Below are positions 52,264 through 61,420 of a DNA stretch of 64,000 bases, piece by piece (the first letter of the stretch is position 1; each line of letters begins with the position of its first letter). The notes below the pieces were generated by a model. That model was not told the DNA's origin. It was given only the letters and a program-made list of their open reading frames with translations, and searched no databases. This stretch comes from Confluentibacter flavum (GTDB taxonomy: Bacteria; Bacteroidota; Bacteroidia; Flavobacteriales; Flavobacteriaceae): assembly GCF_002843175.1 (NCBI RefSeq), contig NZ_PJEO01000004.1, positions 32,189 to 96,188 of the forward strand, given 5' to 3'. A program made the position numbers and the translations under genes.

Positions 52264-52788
52264 TTACATATACAAATCAATTAATCCTTCAGGCGTATCA
52301 ACAATAATGGTTTTTGTTTTCCTGTCCACTTTTACAATAAATTCATCATTCATTGGGATTAAAATTTCCTTGCCATCATTTTCGACTTCAAAAAGAGCTT
52401 GTGCCGTTGTATCATTAATGGATTTAATAATGCCAACTTTACCGTAGTTTTTGTCTTCCATAGTAAAACCAATCACTTCGTGAAAATAAAATTTATTGCC
52501 TTCTAATTTTGGCAACAACTCTAGAGGTAAATACACATCACTTTTTATAAGTGCATCGGCATCCGCCTCATTAGTAACATCTTCAAATTGCACGCGTAAT
52601 AAATCCGATTTATGAAGTTGGGAATGTTCTATGAAAAAAGGAATAAATGTGCCTCTAACATCAACAAACATGGCTTCTAAATTTTCATAAAGTTCGGGTT
52701 CATCGGTATCTAGTTTTATAAGCAACTCGCCATTAAAACTATATTTTCTAACAATTTTGCCTAAGTAAAAGCAATCTTCTTTTTTCAT
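52264..52788 (-). CDS. rimM: 16S rRNA processing protein RimM
   Basis: A 174-residue assembly factor for the 30S head. It shows LGKIVRKYSFNGELLIKLDT, YLPLELLPKLEGNKFYFHEV and GFTMEDKNYGKVGIIKSI, then a PRC-barrel C-terminus (EILIPMNDEFIVKVDRK). It is behind rpsP in the usual order, separated by a string of hairpins, so it may be expressed at a lower level. Confidence 0.96.
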   Translation of the reverse strand: MKKEDCFYLGKIVRKYSFNGELLIKLDTDEPELYENLEAMFVDVRGTFIPFFIEHSQLHKSDLLRVQFEDVTNEADADALIKSDVYLPLELLPKLEGNKFYFHEVIGFTMEDKNYGKVGIIKSINDTTAQALFEVENDGKEILIPMNDEFIVKVDRKTKTIIVDTPEGLIDLYM

Positions 52789-52803
52789 TGAAAATGTTTT
52801 TTA

Positions 52804-52919
52804 TCCTGAACTTGTTTCAGGACCTCAATATGGTAATTGAATCAATTTGATACTGAAATAAATTCAGTATTATGCAAAATTATTTTGCATAAAAAACTCC
52901 GATAAATCTATCGGAGTTT
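52804..52919 (-). terminator. Four consecutive hairpins between rpsP and rimM
   Basis: In order: imperfect TCCTGAAC/TTTCAGGA (52804-52822), ATACTGAA/TTCAGTAT (52850-52870), TTATGCAAAAT/ATTTTGCATAA (52870-52892), and AAACTCCGATA/TATCGGAGTTT (52894-52919). The last is followed on the minus strand by T and works as a terminator of rpsP. Confidence 0.8.
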
Positions 52920-52943
52920 AAAAGTATAAAAAAATACTGTTTT

Positions 52944-53510
52944 TTATTCTTCTTCTTTAACTTCAGGAACTGCTTCTTCAGTTGTAGCCTCTGCTGTTTC
53001 TTCAACAACATCTTCTACAGCAGTTTCAACTTCAACTTCTTCTTCTGCTACTTCTTCAGCAACTGGAACTGCGGCAGCAATACGAGCTTCATTAGCAGCT
53101 TTTTCTGCTTCTAAAGCCTTTGCTCTAGCCTCCGCTTGTGCTTTTGCTAAACCATCTGTTTTTGCACCAACTTTTCCTGCTTTTTCATCTAACCAAGCAG
53201 TGAATTTTGCTTCAGCTTGTTCTTCTGTTAAAGCGCCTTTTCTAACACCACCTACTAAATGATTTTTAAGTAAAGCACCTTTGTAAGATAAAATGGCTTT
53301 AGCTGTATCTGTTGGTTGAGCACCATTTTGTAACCAAGTTACGGCACCATCAACATTTAAATCGATACTTGCTGGATTTGTGTTTGGGTTGTAAGTTCCT
53401 AATTTTTCTAGGTATTTACCATCTCTTTTTGAACGCGCATCAGCTGCTACGATCCAGTAAAAAGGTTTCCCTTTTTTACCATGTCTTTGTAATCTAATTT
53501 TTACTGGCAT
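52944..53510 (-). CDS. rpsP: 30S ribosomal protein S16 with long C-terminal extension
   Basis: A 188-residue S16. Residues 1-85 are the normal domain (MPVKIRLQRHGKKGKPFYWI, KYLEKLGTYNPNT). The usual length is 80-90, so about 100 residues are extra: a basic/Ala-rich helix (AKAQAEARAKALEAEKAANE) and then a Glu/Val-rich acidic tail. Long S16 tails are common in Bacteroidetes and are likely unstructured. It opens the rpsP-rimM run. Confidence 0.96.
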   Translation of the reverse strand: MPVKIRLQRHGKKGKPFYWIVAADARSKRDGKYLEKLGTYNPNTNPASIDLNVDGAVTWLQNGAQPTDTAKAILSYKGALLKNHLVGGVRKGALTEEQAEAKFTAWLDEKAGKVGAKTDGLAKAQAEARAKALEAEKAANEARIAAAVPVAEEVAEEEVEVETAVEDVVEETAEATTEEAVPEVKEEE

Positions 53511-53557
53511 AATAATTAATTATTTGAGGTTCTCGACCTCGGTTATTAATAAGGGCG

Positions 53558-53587
53558 CAAAGATAATTAATAATTAATAATTAACAA
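53558..53587 (-). promoter_or_regulatory. rpsP promoter (TTG-N19-TATCTTTG)
   Basis: On the minus strand TTG (53587-53585), 19 nt, then TATCTTTG (53565-53558). A GAGGT/ACCTC hairpin (53526-53540) lies in the leader. Confidence 0.7.
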
Positions 53588-53605
53588 TTAATAATTGTAT
53601 TTTTC

Positions 53606-54667
53606 TTAAAACAATAAACACACAGGGCTAGGTACTTTTACCTCAGTTAGAAAAGTGAGTTTTCCAGTTGGGGCGTCAATCCTGAAAACAGTGATATTAT
53701 GACTTCTTTGATTGGCTACCAGTAAAAATTTACCTGTTGGGTCTAACGTAAAATTTCTTGGCCAATCACCGTGAACCGACATGGTTTGAATTTTTTCAAT
53801 AGTACCATCCAATTTATTTCTTTTATAAACGACTATGGAATTTTCACCTCTGTTAGAACCGTATAAATAAAGTTCATTCTTAGATAAATGAATATCGGCA
53901 CAAGAATTTTTTCCTTCATAACTTTCGTCCAGCGTTGAATCGTAATCAATCTGTTCAAAACCAGTATCTGTTTTTTTAACTGAAGTTACGGAGCTTCCGT
54001 ATTCATTTATAATATAGATAAATTGCCCCGTTTTTGTCATGGCAAAATGTCGAGGTCCCGGATTTCCTTCCATCTTCACAATTTCAGGTAATGCTAATTC
54101 ATAGTTATCATTTTTTAATTTGTATTGATACAAGGCATTCATGCCTAAATCGGCGACAAATAATTCATCTCTAAAAAATTGTGCTGAATGTGCATGTGAT
54201 TTTCTATCCATCGTATTATAATCAAAAATCTGTGACGCTTCATTAAGTTTCCCATCTCTTGCAATGCTGTAGATGGACGCACTGCCACCACCATAATTAG
54301 ATACAACAGCTTTGTTTCCTTGTCTGTTTAATGAAATATGACAGGGTCCTTTGCCATTACTATCTACTTTATTTAAAAATTGCAACTGACCATTTTCTTG
54401 AATTTTAAATGAAGAAACTGAGCCTCCCAGACTTTCGCTTACGGCATATAAATATCTTTTGTTTGGTGAATAGGTTATAAATGATGGGTTTTGAATAGCC
54501 TCTGCTAATTGTAAATTACTAAGTTCCCCAGTTGAGGGGTTAAATTCTAATTTGTAAATACCTTCGCTGGTACCCTCAGTATAAGTGCCTATATATAGAG
54601 GAATATTTTGTGCTTGACTGTTTAAAAACGACATCGCTAAACCTAATGTTAAAAGTTTAATGTTCAT
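53606..54667 (-). CDS. Secreted lactonase-type beta-propeller protein
   Basis: A 353-residue protein with a signal peptide (to about 20, NSQAQ). The seven-bladed propeller matches 6-phosphogluconolactonase/YbhE relatives: YIGTYTEGTSEGIYKLEF, SNYGGGSASIYSIA, GPRHFAMTKTGQFIYIINEY and GDWPRNFTLDPTGKFLLVAN. The signal peptide argues against a cytosolic pentose-phosphate role; a periplasmic carbohydrate lactonase is more likely. A TATTTTTG promoter element (54695-54688) precedes it. Confidence 0.85.
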   Translation of the reverse strand: MNIKLLTLGLAMSFLNSQAQNIPLYIGTYTEGTSEGIYKLEFNPSTGELSNLQLAEAIQNPSFITYSPNKRYLYAVSESLGGSVSSFKIQENGQLQFLNKVDSNGKGPCHISLNRQGNKAVVSNYGGGSASIYSIARDGKLNEASQIFDYNTMDRKSHAHSAQFFRDELFVADLGMNALYQYKLKNDNYELALPEIVKMEGNPGPRHFAMTKTGQFIYIINEYGSSVTSVKKTDTGFEQIDYDSTLDESYEGKNSCADIHLSKNELYLYGSNRGENSIVVYKRNKLDGTIEKIQTMSVHGDWPRNFTLDPTGKFLLVANQRSHNITVFRIDAPTGKLTFLTEVKVPSPVCLLF

Positions 54668-54687
54668 GGTATTTTGTTTGATAGTTT

Positions 54688-54695
54688 CAAAAATA
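54688..54695 (-). promoter_or_regulatory. -7 element of the lactonase gene
   Basis: TATTTTTG on the minus strand, 21 bp before the ATG, fits TAnnTTTG. Confidence 0.5.
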
Positions 54696-54836
54696 GGGTA
54701 TTTTAATTAAAAAAGTGTTTGCTTTTTGTTCAAAACTCTTGATAACTTCGGTTAAAGAAAGTATAAATTCTATGTATTTTTATAAACTCCGTTTATAATT
54801 TCTAAACGACTTAACAACAAACATCTAAACCAAAAA

Positions 54837-57800
54837 ATGTATTTAATTTTCGATACCGAAACCACAGGATTACCAAAACGCTGGGATGCACCTATTGCCG
54901 ATGTTGATAACTGGCCAAGGTGTATTCAAATAGCATGGCAATTGCATGATGCTATGGGGAACTGTATCGAACATCAAGATTATTTGATTCAACCAGACGG
55001 ATTTAATATTCCCTATGATGCCGAAAAAATACACGGTATTTCTACCGAATTAGCCCAAGAACAAGGCGTTCCGCTAGCGGAGGTTTTAGAAAAATTTAAT
55101 GAGGCATTAGGCAAAACCAAATTTGTGGTCGGACAAAATGTGAAATTTGATTTGAACATTATGGGTGCTGAGTTTGTACGCGAAAATGTTGCAAACCCAC
55201 TACAAGAGCTTCCCGTTTTAGATACATGCACCGAACATACGGCCAGTTTATGCCAAATCCCTGGAGGACGGTATGGAAAGTTTAAATTACCGACCTTAAC
55301 TGAATTACACGAATATTTATTTAATAAGCCTTTTGCTGAAGCACATAATGCCACAGCCGATGTTGAGGCAACCACACGTTGCTTTTTAGAGCTGGTTCGT
55401 TTGGGTGAATATACCAAAGAACAGCTCGATGTTCAATCAAATTATTTTAAGGATTTTAATGAAGCTAATCCTAAGACGATTCAACTTATCGGATTAAAGC
55501 ACATCAACCTAAAACAAGAAAGTGCTAAAATAAAAGAGCGTCTTAAAAATGTTAAGGTTGAAACCATTTCTACTGAAGACATAAAACAAAATATATCTGA
55601 TTTAGCCGATACCGATTTTGTACATCTTCATAACCATTCCCAATTTTCGGTTTTGCAGTCAACCATAAGTATTGATGCTCTGGTCGCAGCAGCGGCAGAG
55701 CATAATATGCCAGCAGTCGCATTAACCGATCATGCCAATATGATGGGTGCCTTTCACTTTGTGAAATCCGTGAGTAATCATAATAGAATTGTAAAAACAA
55801 AAAACGAAGCAGCTATTGGAAAAGGAGAAACACCAACAGCAAAAGAAATTAAACCAATTTTAGGCTGTGAGTTTTTTGTTTGCGAAGACCATACCGATAA
55901 AACCAGAAAAGATAACGGGTATCAAATCGTTTTTTTAGCTAAAAGTAAAAAAGGGTATCATAATCTGGCCAAATTATCGTCACATGCTTTTGTAGATGGG
56001 TTTTATTATTTACCTAGAATCGACAAAAAGCTTATTCAGCAATATAAAGAAGACCTGGTTGTTTTAACAGGAAATTTATATGGCGAAGTGCCGAGCAAGG
56101 TTTTAAATGTTGGAGAAAATCAAGCTGAAGAAGCCTTGCTTTGGTGGAAACAGCAGTTTGGCGATGATTTATATATTGAACTCATGCGCCATAAGCAGGA
56201 AGATGAAAACCGGGTTAATTCGGTGCTGATTGCCTTTTCAAAGAAACATGATATTAAATTAGTTGCGACAAACAATACATACTATTGTAAAAAAGAAGAT
56301 GCCAATGCGCATGATATTTTACTCTGTGTAAAAGACGGTGAAAAACAAGCAACGCCTATTGGTCGTGGACGTGGATACAGGTATGGTTTGCCAAATCAAG
56401 ACTATTATTTTAAGTCTTCGGAAGAGATGAAAACCTTATTTAAGGATTTGCCCGAAGCGATTACGAATATTCAGGAAATAGTTGATAAAATAGAGACTTA
56501 CAGTCTAGCTAGAGAAGTTTTATTGCCTGCTTTTGATATTCCCGAAGCATTTAAAAATAAAGAAGATTTGATTGATGGCGGTAAGCGCGGTGAAAATGCT
56601 TATTTACGTCATTTAGCTTATCAAGGAGCAAAAAAACGGTATGGAGAAGACTTTCCCGAAGATATTAAAGAACGCATCGATTTCGAGTTAAGTGTTATTG
56701 AAAAAACAGGGTACCCAGGGTATTTCCTTATTGTAGAAGATTTTATTCGTGAAGCCCGAAATATGGATGTATCCGTGGGGCCAGGACGTGGTTCTGCGGC
56801 TGGTTCGGTGGTCGCTTATTGCCTTTGGATTACTAATATTGATCCGCTTAAGTATGATTTGCTTTTTGAGCGTTTTTTAAATCCAGACCGTATCAGCATG
56901 CCCGATATTGATATCGATTTTGATGATGAAGGTCGAAGCAGGGTTATGGATTATGTTATCAAAAAATATGGAAGCAATCAGGTAGCGCAGATTATTACTT
57001 ATGGTACCATGGCTGCTAAATCGTCCATTCGCGATACCGCGCGTGTATTGGATTTGCCACTATTTGATGCTGATAGAATAGCCAAATTAATTCCGACTAT
57101 GTCTAAACTAGATCGGATTTTTGGTTTGACTGAAAAGGAATTGAGTAGCAAGTTTCGATCTGAAGATTTAGAAAAAGTCAATCAATTACTAAATATTTCT
57201 GAAGGTGATGGTTTAGAAGCTGAAACCGTAAATCTGGCACGAATTCTTGAAGGGTCTCTTAGAAATACAGGGATTCACGCCTGCGGTGTTATTATTACAC
57301 CAGACGATATCACCAAATTCGTCCCTGTTGCCACGGCGAAGGATTCCGATTTATATGTTACCCAATTTGATAACTCCGTCGTTGAAGAAGCCGGATTATT
57401 GAAAATGGATTTTTTGGGGCTGAAAACCTTGACTTTAATTAAAGACACAGTCAAGATTGTCAAGGCAAAACATGGCATTACTTTAGACCCCGATAGCTTT
57501 CCATTAGATGATGAAAAAACATATGAGTTGTTCCAAAAAGGAGAAACCGTTGGTGTGTTTCAATACGAGTCGCCTGGTATGCAAAAGCACCTTAAGGATT
57601 TAAAACCCACCGTTTTTGAAGATTTAATTGCCATGAATGCGCTCTATCGTCCGGGGCCAATGGAGTATATTCCAAGTTTTGTCCGCAGAAAGCATGGCGC
57701 TGAAGTGATTGAGTACGATTTGCCTGCCATGGAAGAATACCTAAAGGAAACCTATGGTATTACGGTGTATCAAGAGCAGGTGATGTTGCTGTCCCAAAAA

Positions 57801-59225
57801 CTAGCTGGATTTACTAAAGGTGAAGCCGATGTGTTGCGTAAAGCCATGGGGAAAAAGCAAATTTCGGTACTCGACAAAATGAAACCAAAATTTGTTGAAC
57901 AAGCCAGTGCCAATGGCCATGATGCCAAGATTTTGGAGAAAGTTTGGAAAGATTGGGAAGCCTTTGCGAGTTATGCGTTTAACAAATCGCATTCCACTTG
58001 TTATGCTTGGATAGCTTATCAAACGGCTTATTTAAAGGCACATTATCCTGCCGAATACATGGCAGCGGTGCTATCCAATAACATGAACGATATCAAGCAA
58101 GTGACCTTCTTCATGGAAGAATGTAAGCGTATGAAGTTGCCAGTGCTTGGTCCTGATGTAAATGAATCTTATTACAAGTTTTCGGTAAATAAAGATGGTG
58201 CTGTTCGCTTTGGCATGGGCGCCATTAAAGGGGTAGGTCACGGCGCCGTAGTAACCATTGTTGAGAACAGAAAAAAGGAAGGGAATTATAAATCCATTTT
58301 CGATTTTGCTAAGCGTATCGATTTGCGAGCGGCTAATAAAAAGGCTTTTGAAAACTTAGCTTTAGCAGGCGGTTTTGACGGATTTAAAATCACACATCGC
58401 GCCCAATATTTCCATGATGATGGCGATGGCATTACCTTTTTAGAAAAAGCGATTCGCTATGGTGCCAAGCATCAAGAAAACGAAAATTCAGCGCAGGTAA
58501 GTTTGTTTGGTGACGCTAGTGATGTCCAAATAGCAGAGCCACAAGTGCCACCATGTGAAGAATGGGGCACCATGGAAAAATTAGCAAGGGAAAAAGAAGT
58601 TGTTGGTATTTATATTTCTGGGCATCCGCTAGACGATTTTAAAATTGAAATGAATACGTTTTGTAATGCTAGTTTGGCATTGTTTAGAGATTTAAATGCA
58701 TTTGTAAACAGAGAACTGGTTTTTGGTGGCGTCGTTACCGATGTGCAGCACCGCGTTAGTAAGCAAGGTAAAGGTTGGGCATCATTTACTGTTGAAGATT
58801 ATACCGATAGTTTTGAGTTCCGCATTTTTGGAGAGGAATATCTAAAATTCAGACACTTTTTAATGAAAAACAATTTTGTATTTGTTAAAACGCTGATTCG
58901 TGAAGGGTGGATTAACAAAGAAACAGGTAAAATGAGCGATCCCCGTTTGCAGTTTAATAGCTTCCAATTACTGCACGATGTAATGGAAAACTATGCTAAA
59001 AAACTATCCATTCAACTTAATATTGACGATTTAAAAGAAGATAAAGTTTTAAAATTGAAAGAACTTTTGCAAATGCACCCCGGTAATCAAATACTCAATT
59101 TTGTGGTGTACGATAATAACGAAAAAATAAAGTTAAGCATGCCTAGTAGAAAGCAAAAAATAAAGGTTTGTCAAGAATTATTAAATGAATTAGAGCATGA
59201 AAATGTGGTGTTTAAGTTGAATTGA
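54837..59225 (+). CDS. dnaE: DNA polymerase III alpha subunit with fused exonuclease
   Basis: A 1462-residue replicative polymerase. Residues 1-190 are a DnaQ-type 3'-5' exonuclease (IFDTETTGLP, HGISTELAQE, HNATADVEATT); then a PHP domain (FVHLHNHSQFSVLQS, about 260-275), the polymerase core with catalytic Asp in RISMPDIDIDFDDEGR, a helix-hairpin-helix region and an OB domain (GGVVTDVQHRVSKQGKGWA). Fusion of proofreading to DnaE is usual in Bacteroidetes, and no separate DnaQ is required. ATG 54837 is well placed. Confidence 0.97.
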   Translation: MYLIFDTETTGLPKRWDAPIADVDNWPRCIQIAWQLHDAMGNCIEHQDYLIQPDGFNIPYDAEKIHGISTELAQEQGVPLAEVLEKFNEALGKTKFVVGQNVKFDLNIMGAEFVRENVANPLQELPVLDTCTEHTASLCQIPGGRYGKFKLPTLTELHEYLFNKPFAEAHNATADVEATTRCFLELVRLGEYTKEQLDVQSNYFKDFNEANPKTIQLIGLKHINLKQESAKIKERLKNVKVETISTEDIKQNISDLADTDFVHLHNHSQFSVLQSTISIDALVAAAAEHNMPAVALTDHANMMGAFHFVKSVSNHNRIVKTKNEAAIGKGETPTAKEIKPILGCEFFVCEDHTDKTRKDNGYQIVFLAKSKKGYHNLAKLSSHAFVDGFYYLPRIDKKLIQQYKEDLVVLTGNLYGEVPSKVLNVGENQAEEALLWWKQQFGDDLYIELMRHKQEDENRVNSVLIAFSKKHDIKLVATNNTYYCKKEDANAHDILLCVKDGEKQATPIGRGRGYRYGLPNQDYYFKSSEEMKTLFKDLPEAITNIQEIVDKIETYSLAREVLLPAFDIPEAFKNKEDLIDGGKRGENAYLRHLAYQGAKKRYGEDFPEDIKERIDFELSVIEKTGYPGYFLIVEDFIREARNMDVSVGPGRGSAAGSVVAYCLWITNIDPLKYDLLFERFLNPDRISMPDIDIDFDDEGRSRVMDYVIKKYGSNQVAQIITYGTMAAKSSIRDTARVLDLPLFDADRIAKLIPTMSKLDRIFGLTEKELSSKFRSEDLEKVNQLLNISEGDGLEAETVNLARILEGSLRNTGIHACGVIITPDDITKFVPVATAKDSDLYVTQFDNSVVEEAGLLKMDFLGLKTLTLIKDTVKIVKAKHGITLDPDSFPLDDEKTYELFQKGETVGVFQYESPGMQKHLKDLKPTVFEDLIAMNALYRPGPMEYIPSFVRRKHGAEVIEYDLPAMEEYLKETYGITVYQEQVMLLSQKLAGFTKGEADVLRKAMGKKQISVLDKMKPKFVEQASANGHDAKILEKVWKDWEAFASYAFNKSHSTCYAWIAYQTAYLKAHYPAEYMAAVLSNNMNDIKQVTFFMEECKRMKLPVLGPDVNESYYKFSVNKDGAVRFGMGAIKGVGHGAVVTIVENRKKEGNYKSIFDFAKRIDLRAANKKAFENLALAGGFDGFKITHRAQYFHDDGDGITFLEKAIRYGAKHQENENSAQVSLFGDASDVQIAEPQVPPCEEWGTMEKLAREKEVVGIYISGHPLDDFKIEMNTFCNASLALFRDLNAFVNRELVFGGVVTDVQHRVSKQGKGWASFTVEDYTDSFEFRIFGEEYLKFRHFLMKNNFVFVKTLIREGWINKETGKMSDPRLQFNSFQLLHDVMENYAKKLSIQLNIDDLKEDKVLKLKELLQMHPGNQILNFVVYDNNEKIKLSMPSRKQKIKVCQELLNELEHENVVFKLN

Positions 59226-59295
59226 TATATTAAACAATGAAACATCTAGGGTAATTTTTAAAGACACAGAGAACAGAGAAATGATTAATCAGGAT

Positions 59296-59307
59296 GTTAC
59301 ATGTAAC
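59296..59307. promoter_or_regulatory. Perfect palindrome before dinD (candidate operator)
   Basis: GTTACATGTAAC, a 12-bp perfect palindrome, lies 26 bp upstream of ATG 59334. Its position suits a repressor, possibly SOS-type, but Bacteroidetes LexA sites are not known well enough for me to assign it. Confidence 0.4.
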
Positions 59308-59333
59308 CATTGAAAAGCAATAAATATAAACAC

Positions 59334-60173
59334 ATGAAATCTGAAATTATTAAATCTTTAACAGATAATTTTGAAAACCATTCGCAAACAACTGAAAGTG
59401 GCATAGAGTTTTGGTTTGCTAGAGATATTCAACAGCTTTTAGGTTATTCAGAATGGAGAAATTTCCAGAATGTTGTAGTGAAATCAAAAATTTCTTGTGA
59501 AGCTAGTGATAATCTGATTTCAGACCATTTTGTTGACGTCAACAAAATGGTACAACTTGGTTCTGGAAGTAGTAGGGAAATTGATGATATCATGCTAACA
59601 AGGTATGCTTGTTATTTGATTGCTCAAAATGGAGATCCAAGAAAAGAACAAATAGCATTTGCCCAAAATTATTTTGCTGTTCAAACTAGAAAATTTGAAT
59701 TGATAGAGCAACGAATAAAAGATTGGGAAAGGTTACAGGCAAGACAAAAGTTAACTCTATCTGAAAAAGAGTTGTCTGAGTTGATTTATGAAAGAACGGG
59801 AAGTGATAAAAATTTTGGATTAATAAGAAGTAAGGGAGATCAAGCTTTATTTGGCAGGTCTACCAAAGAAATGAAAAAGAAGTTAAAGGTTCCAGATAGT
59901 AGAGCTTTAGCAGATTTTTTGCCTACTATTACAATAAAAGCAAAGGATTTTGCTACAGAGATAACAGTTTTTAATACTAAAGACAAAGGGTTGATAAATG
60001 AAATAAGCATTTCTTCAGAACATATAAAAAATAATAAAGGAGTCAGGGGTTTACTATTGGAACGTGGTATTAAGCCCGAAGAATTGCCTGCAGAAGAGAA
60101 TATAAAAAAGCTGGAAAGACGTGTTTCTTCTGAATCTAAAAAGTTAGGAAAAAACCCTGATAAACTTAATTGA
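59334..60173 (+). CDS. dinD: DinD-like BRO-N domain protein
   Basis: A 279-residue protein homologous to E. coli DinD, a LexA-regulated inhibitor of RecA-mediated strand exchange. It shows the BRO-N fold (IEFWFARDIQQLLGYSEWRN), ARYACYLIAQNGDPRKEQI-like sequence (here TRYACYLIAQNGDPRKE), FAQNYFAVQTRKFELIEQR, and the C-terminal part NNKGVRGLLLERGIKPEELP. ATG 59334 is chosen (a TTG at 59310 is also open). BRO/DinD genes are common in mobile elements; it stands alone after dnaE. Confidence 0.88.
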   Translation: MKSEIIKSLTDNFENHSQTTESGIEFWFARDIQQLLGYSEWRNFQNVVVKSKISCEASDNLISDHFVDVNKMVQLGSGSSREIDDIMLTRYACYLIAQNGDPRKEQIAFAQNYFAVQTRKFELIEQRIKDWERLQARQKLTLSEKELSELIYERTGSDKNFGLIRSKGDQALFGRSTKEMKKKLKVPDSRALADFLPTITIKAKDFATEITVFNTKDKGLINEISISSEHIKNNKGVRGLLLERGIKPEELPAEENIKKLERRVSSESKKLGKNPDKLN

Positions 60174-60374
60174 ATACTTTTAGTTTTTAATTTAAGCTAG
60201 TTTAGTGTAAAGGTTTCGAGTGACATCTTATTTATTTTTAAGAAAAATGAAAAGGATAAAACAAACAGCCTGATATATTTACATAATGATACACCAAAAA
60301 TTAGCATAACGCTAAACAATGAGATTATAAGTAAAACAAATTGTTAGCATGTAAGCTTTAGAGATTATTTTGAC

Positions 60375-60382
60375 TAAATTTG
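60375..60382 (+). promoter_or_regulatory. -7 promoter element of trxA
   Basis: TAAATTTG fits the consensus and lies 41 bp before the ATG. The 60174-60423 gap contains no other feature that I can support. Confidence 0.5.
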
Positions 60383-60423
60383 TAGTTTAAAATTAAAAGT
60401 TGAACACGTAAAATATAAATATT

Positions 60424-60741
60424 ATGGCATTAGAAATAACAGATGCAACATTTGAGGAAACAGTATTAAAAAGTAGCAAGCCTGTATTGGTTGATTTTTG
60501 GGCCGCTTGGTGTGGACCATGTAGAATGGTTGGACCAATCATCGAACAAATTAGCGAAGAATACGAAGGCAAAGCAGTTGTTGGTAAGGTTGATGTAGAT
60601 GCAAACCAAGAATTTGCTGCAAAATACGGTGTGCGTAACATACCAACTGTTTTGGTTTTTCAAAATGGAGAAGTAGTTGGTCGCCAAGTAGGTGTAGCAC
60701 CTAAAACAGCTTATACAGAGGCTATTGACTCGCTTTTGTAA
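60424..60741 (+). CDS. trxA: Thioredoxin
   Basis: A 105-residue thioredoxin with the active site WCGPC (W29-C33) in VDFWAAWCGPCRMVGP and the cis-Pro region VRNIPTVLVFQNGE. It reduces protein disulfides in the cytoplasm using thioredoxin reductase. It is monocistronic, with a clear promoter element and a terminator. Confidence 0.97.
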   Translation: MALEITDATFEETVLKSSKPVLVDFWAAWCGPCRMVGPIIEQISEEYEGKAVVGKVDVDANQEFAAKYGVRNIPTVLVFQNGEVVGRQVGVAPKTAYTEAIDSLL

Positions 60742-60764
60742 TTTAAATGAAAAAAGAAAATTGA

Positions 60765-60797
60765 AAAGGTTTGCCATTTTGGTAAACCTTTTTTTAT
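60765..60797 (+). terminator. Terminator of trxA
   Basis: AAGGTTTGCC and GGTAAACCTT (one G-U) followed by seven or more T; 22 bp after the stop. Confidence 0.9.
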
Positions 60798-60818
60798 TTT
60801 AGTTAAAAATTAATACAT

Positions 60819-61361
60819 ATGAGTAATAAGATAAAAGTTCAAGATGCCATAGATAGTAAGTTATTAGAACAGCGTAAAATATTCCTTTGGGGTCAAGTAG
60901 ATGATAAATCGGCTAAGCATGTTATAGATCGATTGATGTATTTAGATGCCTTAGGGACGTATGATATTCATTTATACGTAAATAGTCCAGGAGGTTACGT
61001 AACATCTGGTTTTGCTATTTACGATTGTATGAAATCTATAAAAAGCCCAGTATCTACCATATGTACAGGTTTTGCGGCATCTATGGGTTCCATTATTTTA
61101 TCTGCTGGCGAAAAAGGCAAACGGTTTATACAACCTCATGCCCGAGTGATGATTCACCAACCAAGCGGTGGCGCACGCGGACAAGCTAGTGATATTGAAA
61201 TTACAGCAAAAGAAATTATAATAACCAAAGAATTAAGTGCTAGAATATTGGCAGAAAATTGTGGCCAAACTTTTGAAAAAATCATAAAAGATTTTAATAG
61301 GGACCATTGGATGGGAGCACAAGAATCCGTTGCATATGGCATCGTAGATAAAGTATTGTAA
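60819..61361 (+). CDS. clpP: ATP-dependent Clp protease proteolytic subunit (ClpP-like)
   Basis: A 180-residue serine protease subunit. The catalytic triad is S88 (TGFAASMGSIIL), H113 (RVMIHQPSGGARG), and D162 (NRDHWMGAQESVAYG). The family length is 190-210; the N-terminus is shorter and begins NKIKVQDAIDSKLL. It is one of the divergent ClpP paralogues of Bacteroidetes; the main clpP-clpX pair is expected elsewhere. It should form a double ring with itself or another ClpP. Confidence 0.9.
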   Translation: MSNKIKVQDAIDSKLLEQRKIFLWGQVDDKSAKHVIDRLMYLDALGTYDIHLYVNSPGGYVTSGFAIYDCMKSIKSPVSTICTGFAASMGSIILSAGEKGKRFIQPHARVMIHQPSGGARGQASDIEITAKEIIITKELSARILAENCGQTFEKIIKDFNRDHWMGAQESVAYGIVDKVL

Positions 61362-61390
61362 TTTACGAATTTAGATTTACGATTAAAGAA

Positions 61391-61419
61391 TTCCTCCCCT
61401 TTGGGTAGGTTAGGTGGGA
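61391..61419 (+). repeat. CCTCCCCTTTGGG-type repeat forming the DUF58 leader
   Basis: TTCCTCCCCTTTGGGTAGGT then TAGGTGGGA, ending 1 bp before the ATG of the DUF58 gene. The inverted partner copy is at 62352-62382. Its GGTGGG tail is the only purine-rich sequence in ribosome-binding position. Confidence 0.65.
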
Positions 61420-61420
61420 A

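Noticed and set aside
59214..60173. dnaE and dinD both end in KLN-stop, suggesting another duplicated 3' end
   Set aside because: Only three codons match, and flanking bases do not align; chance is enough.
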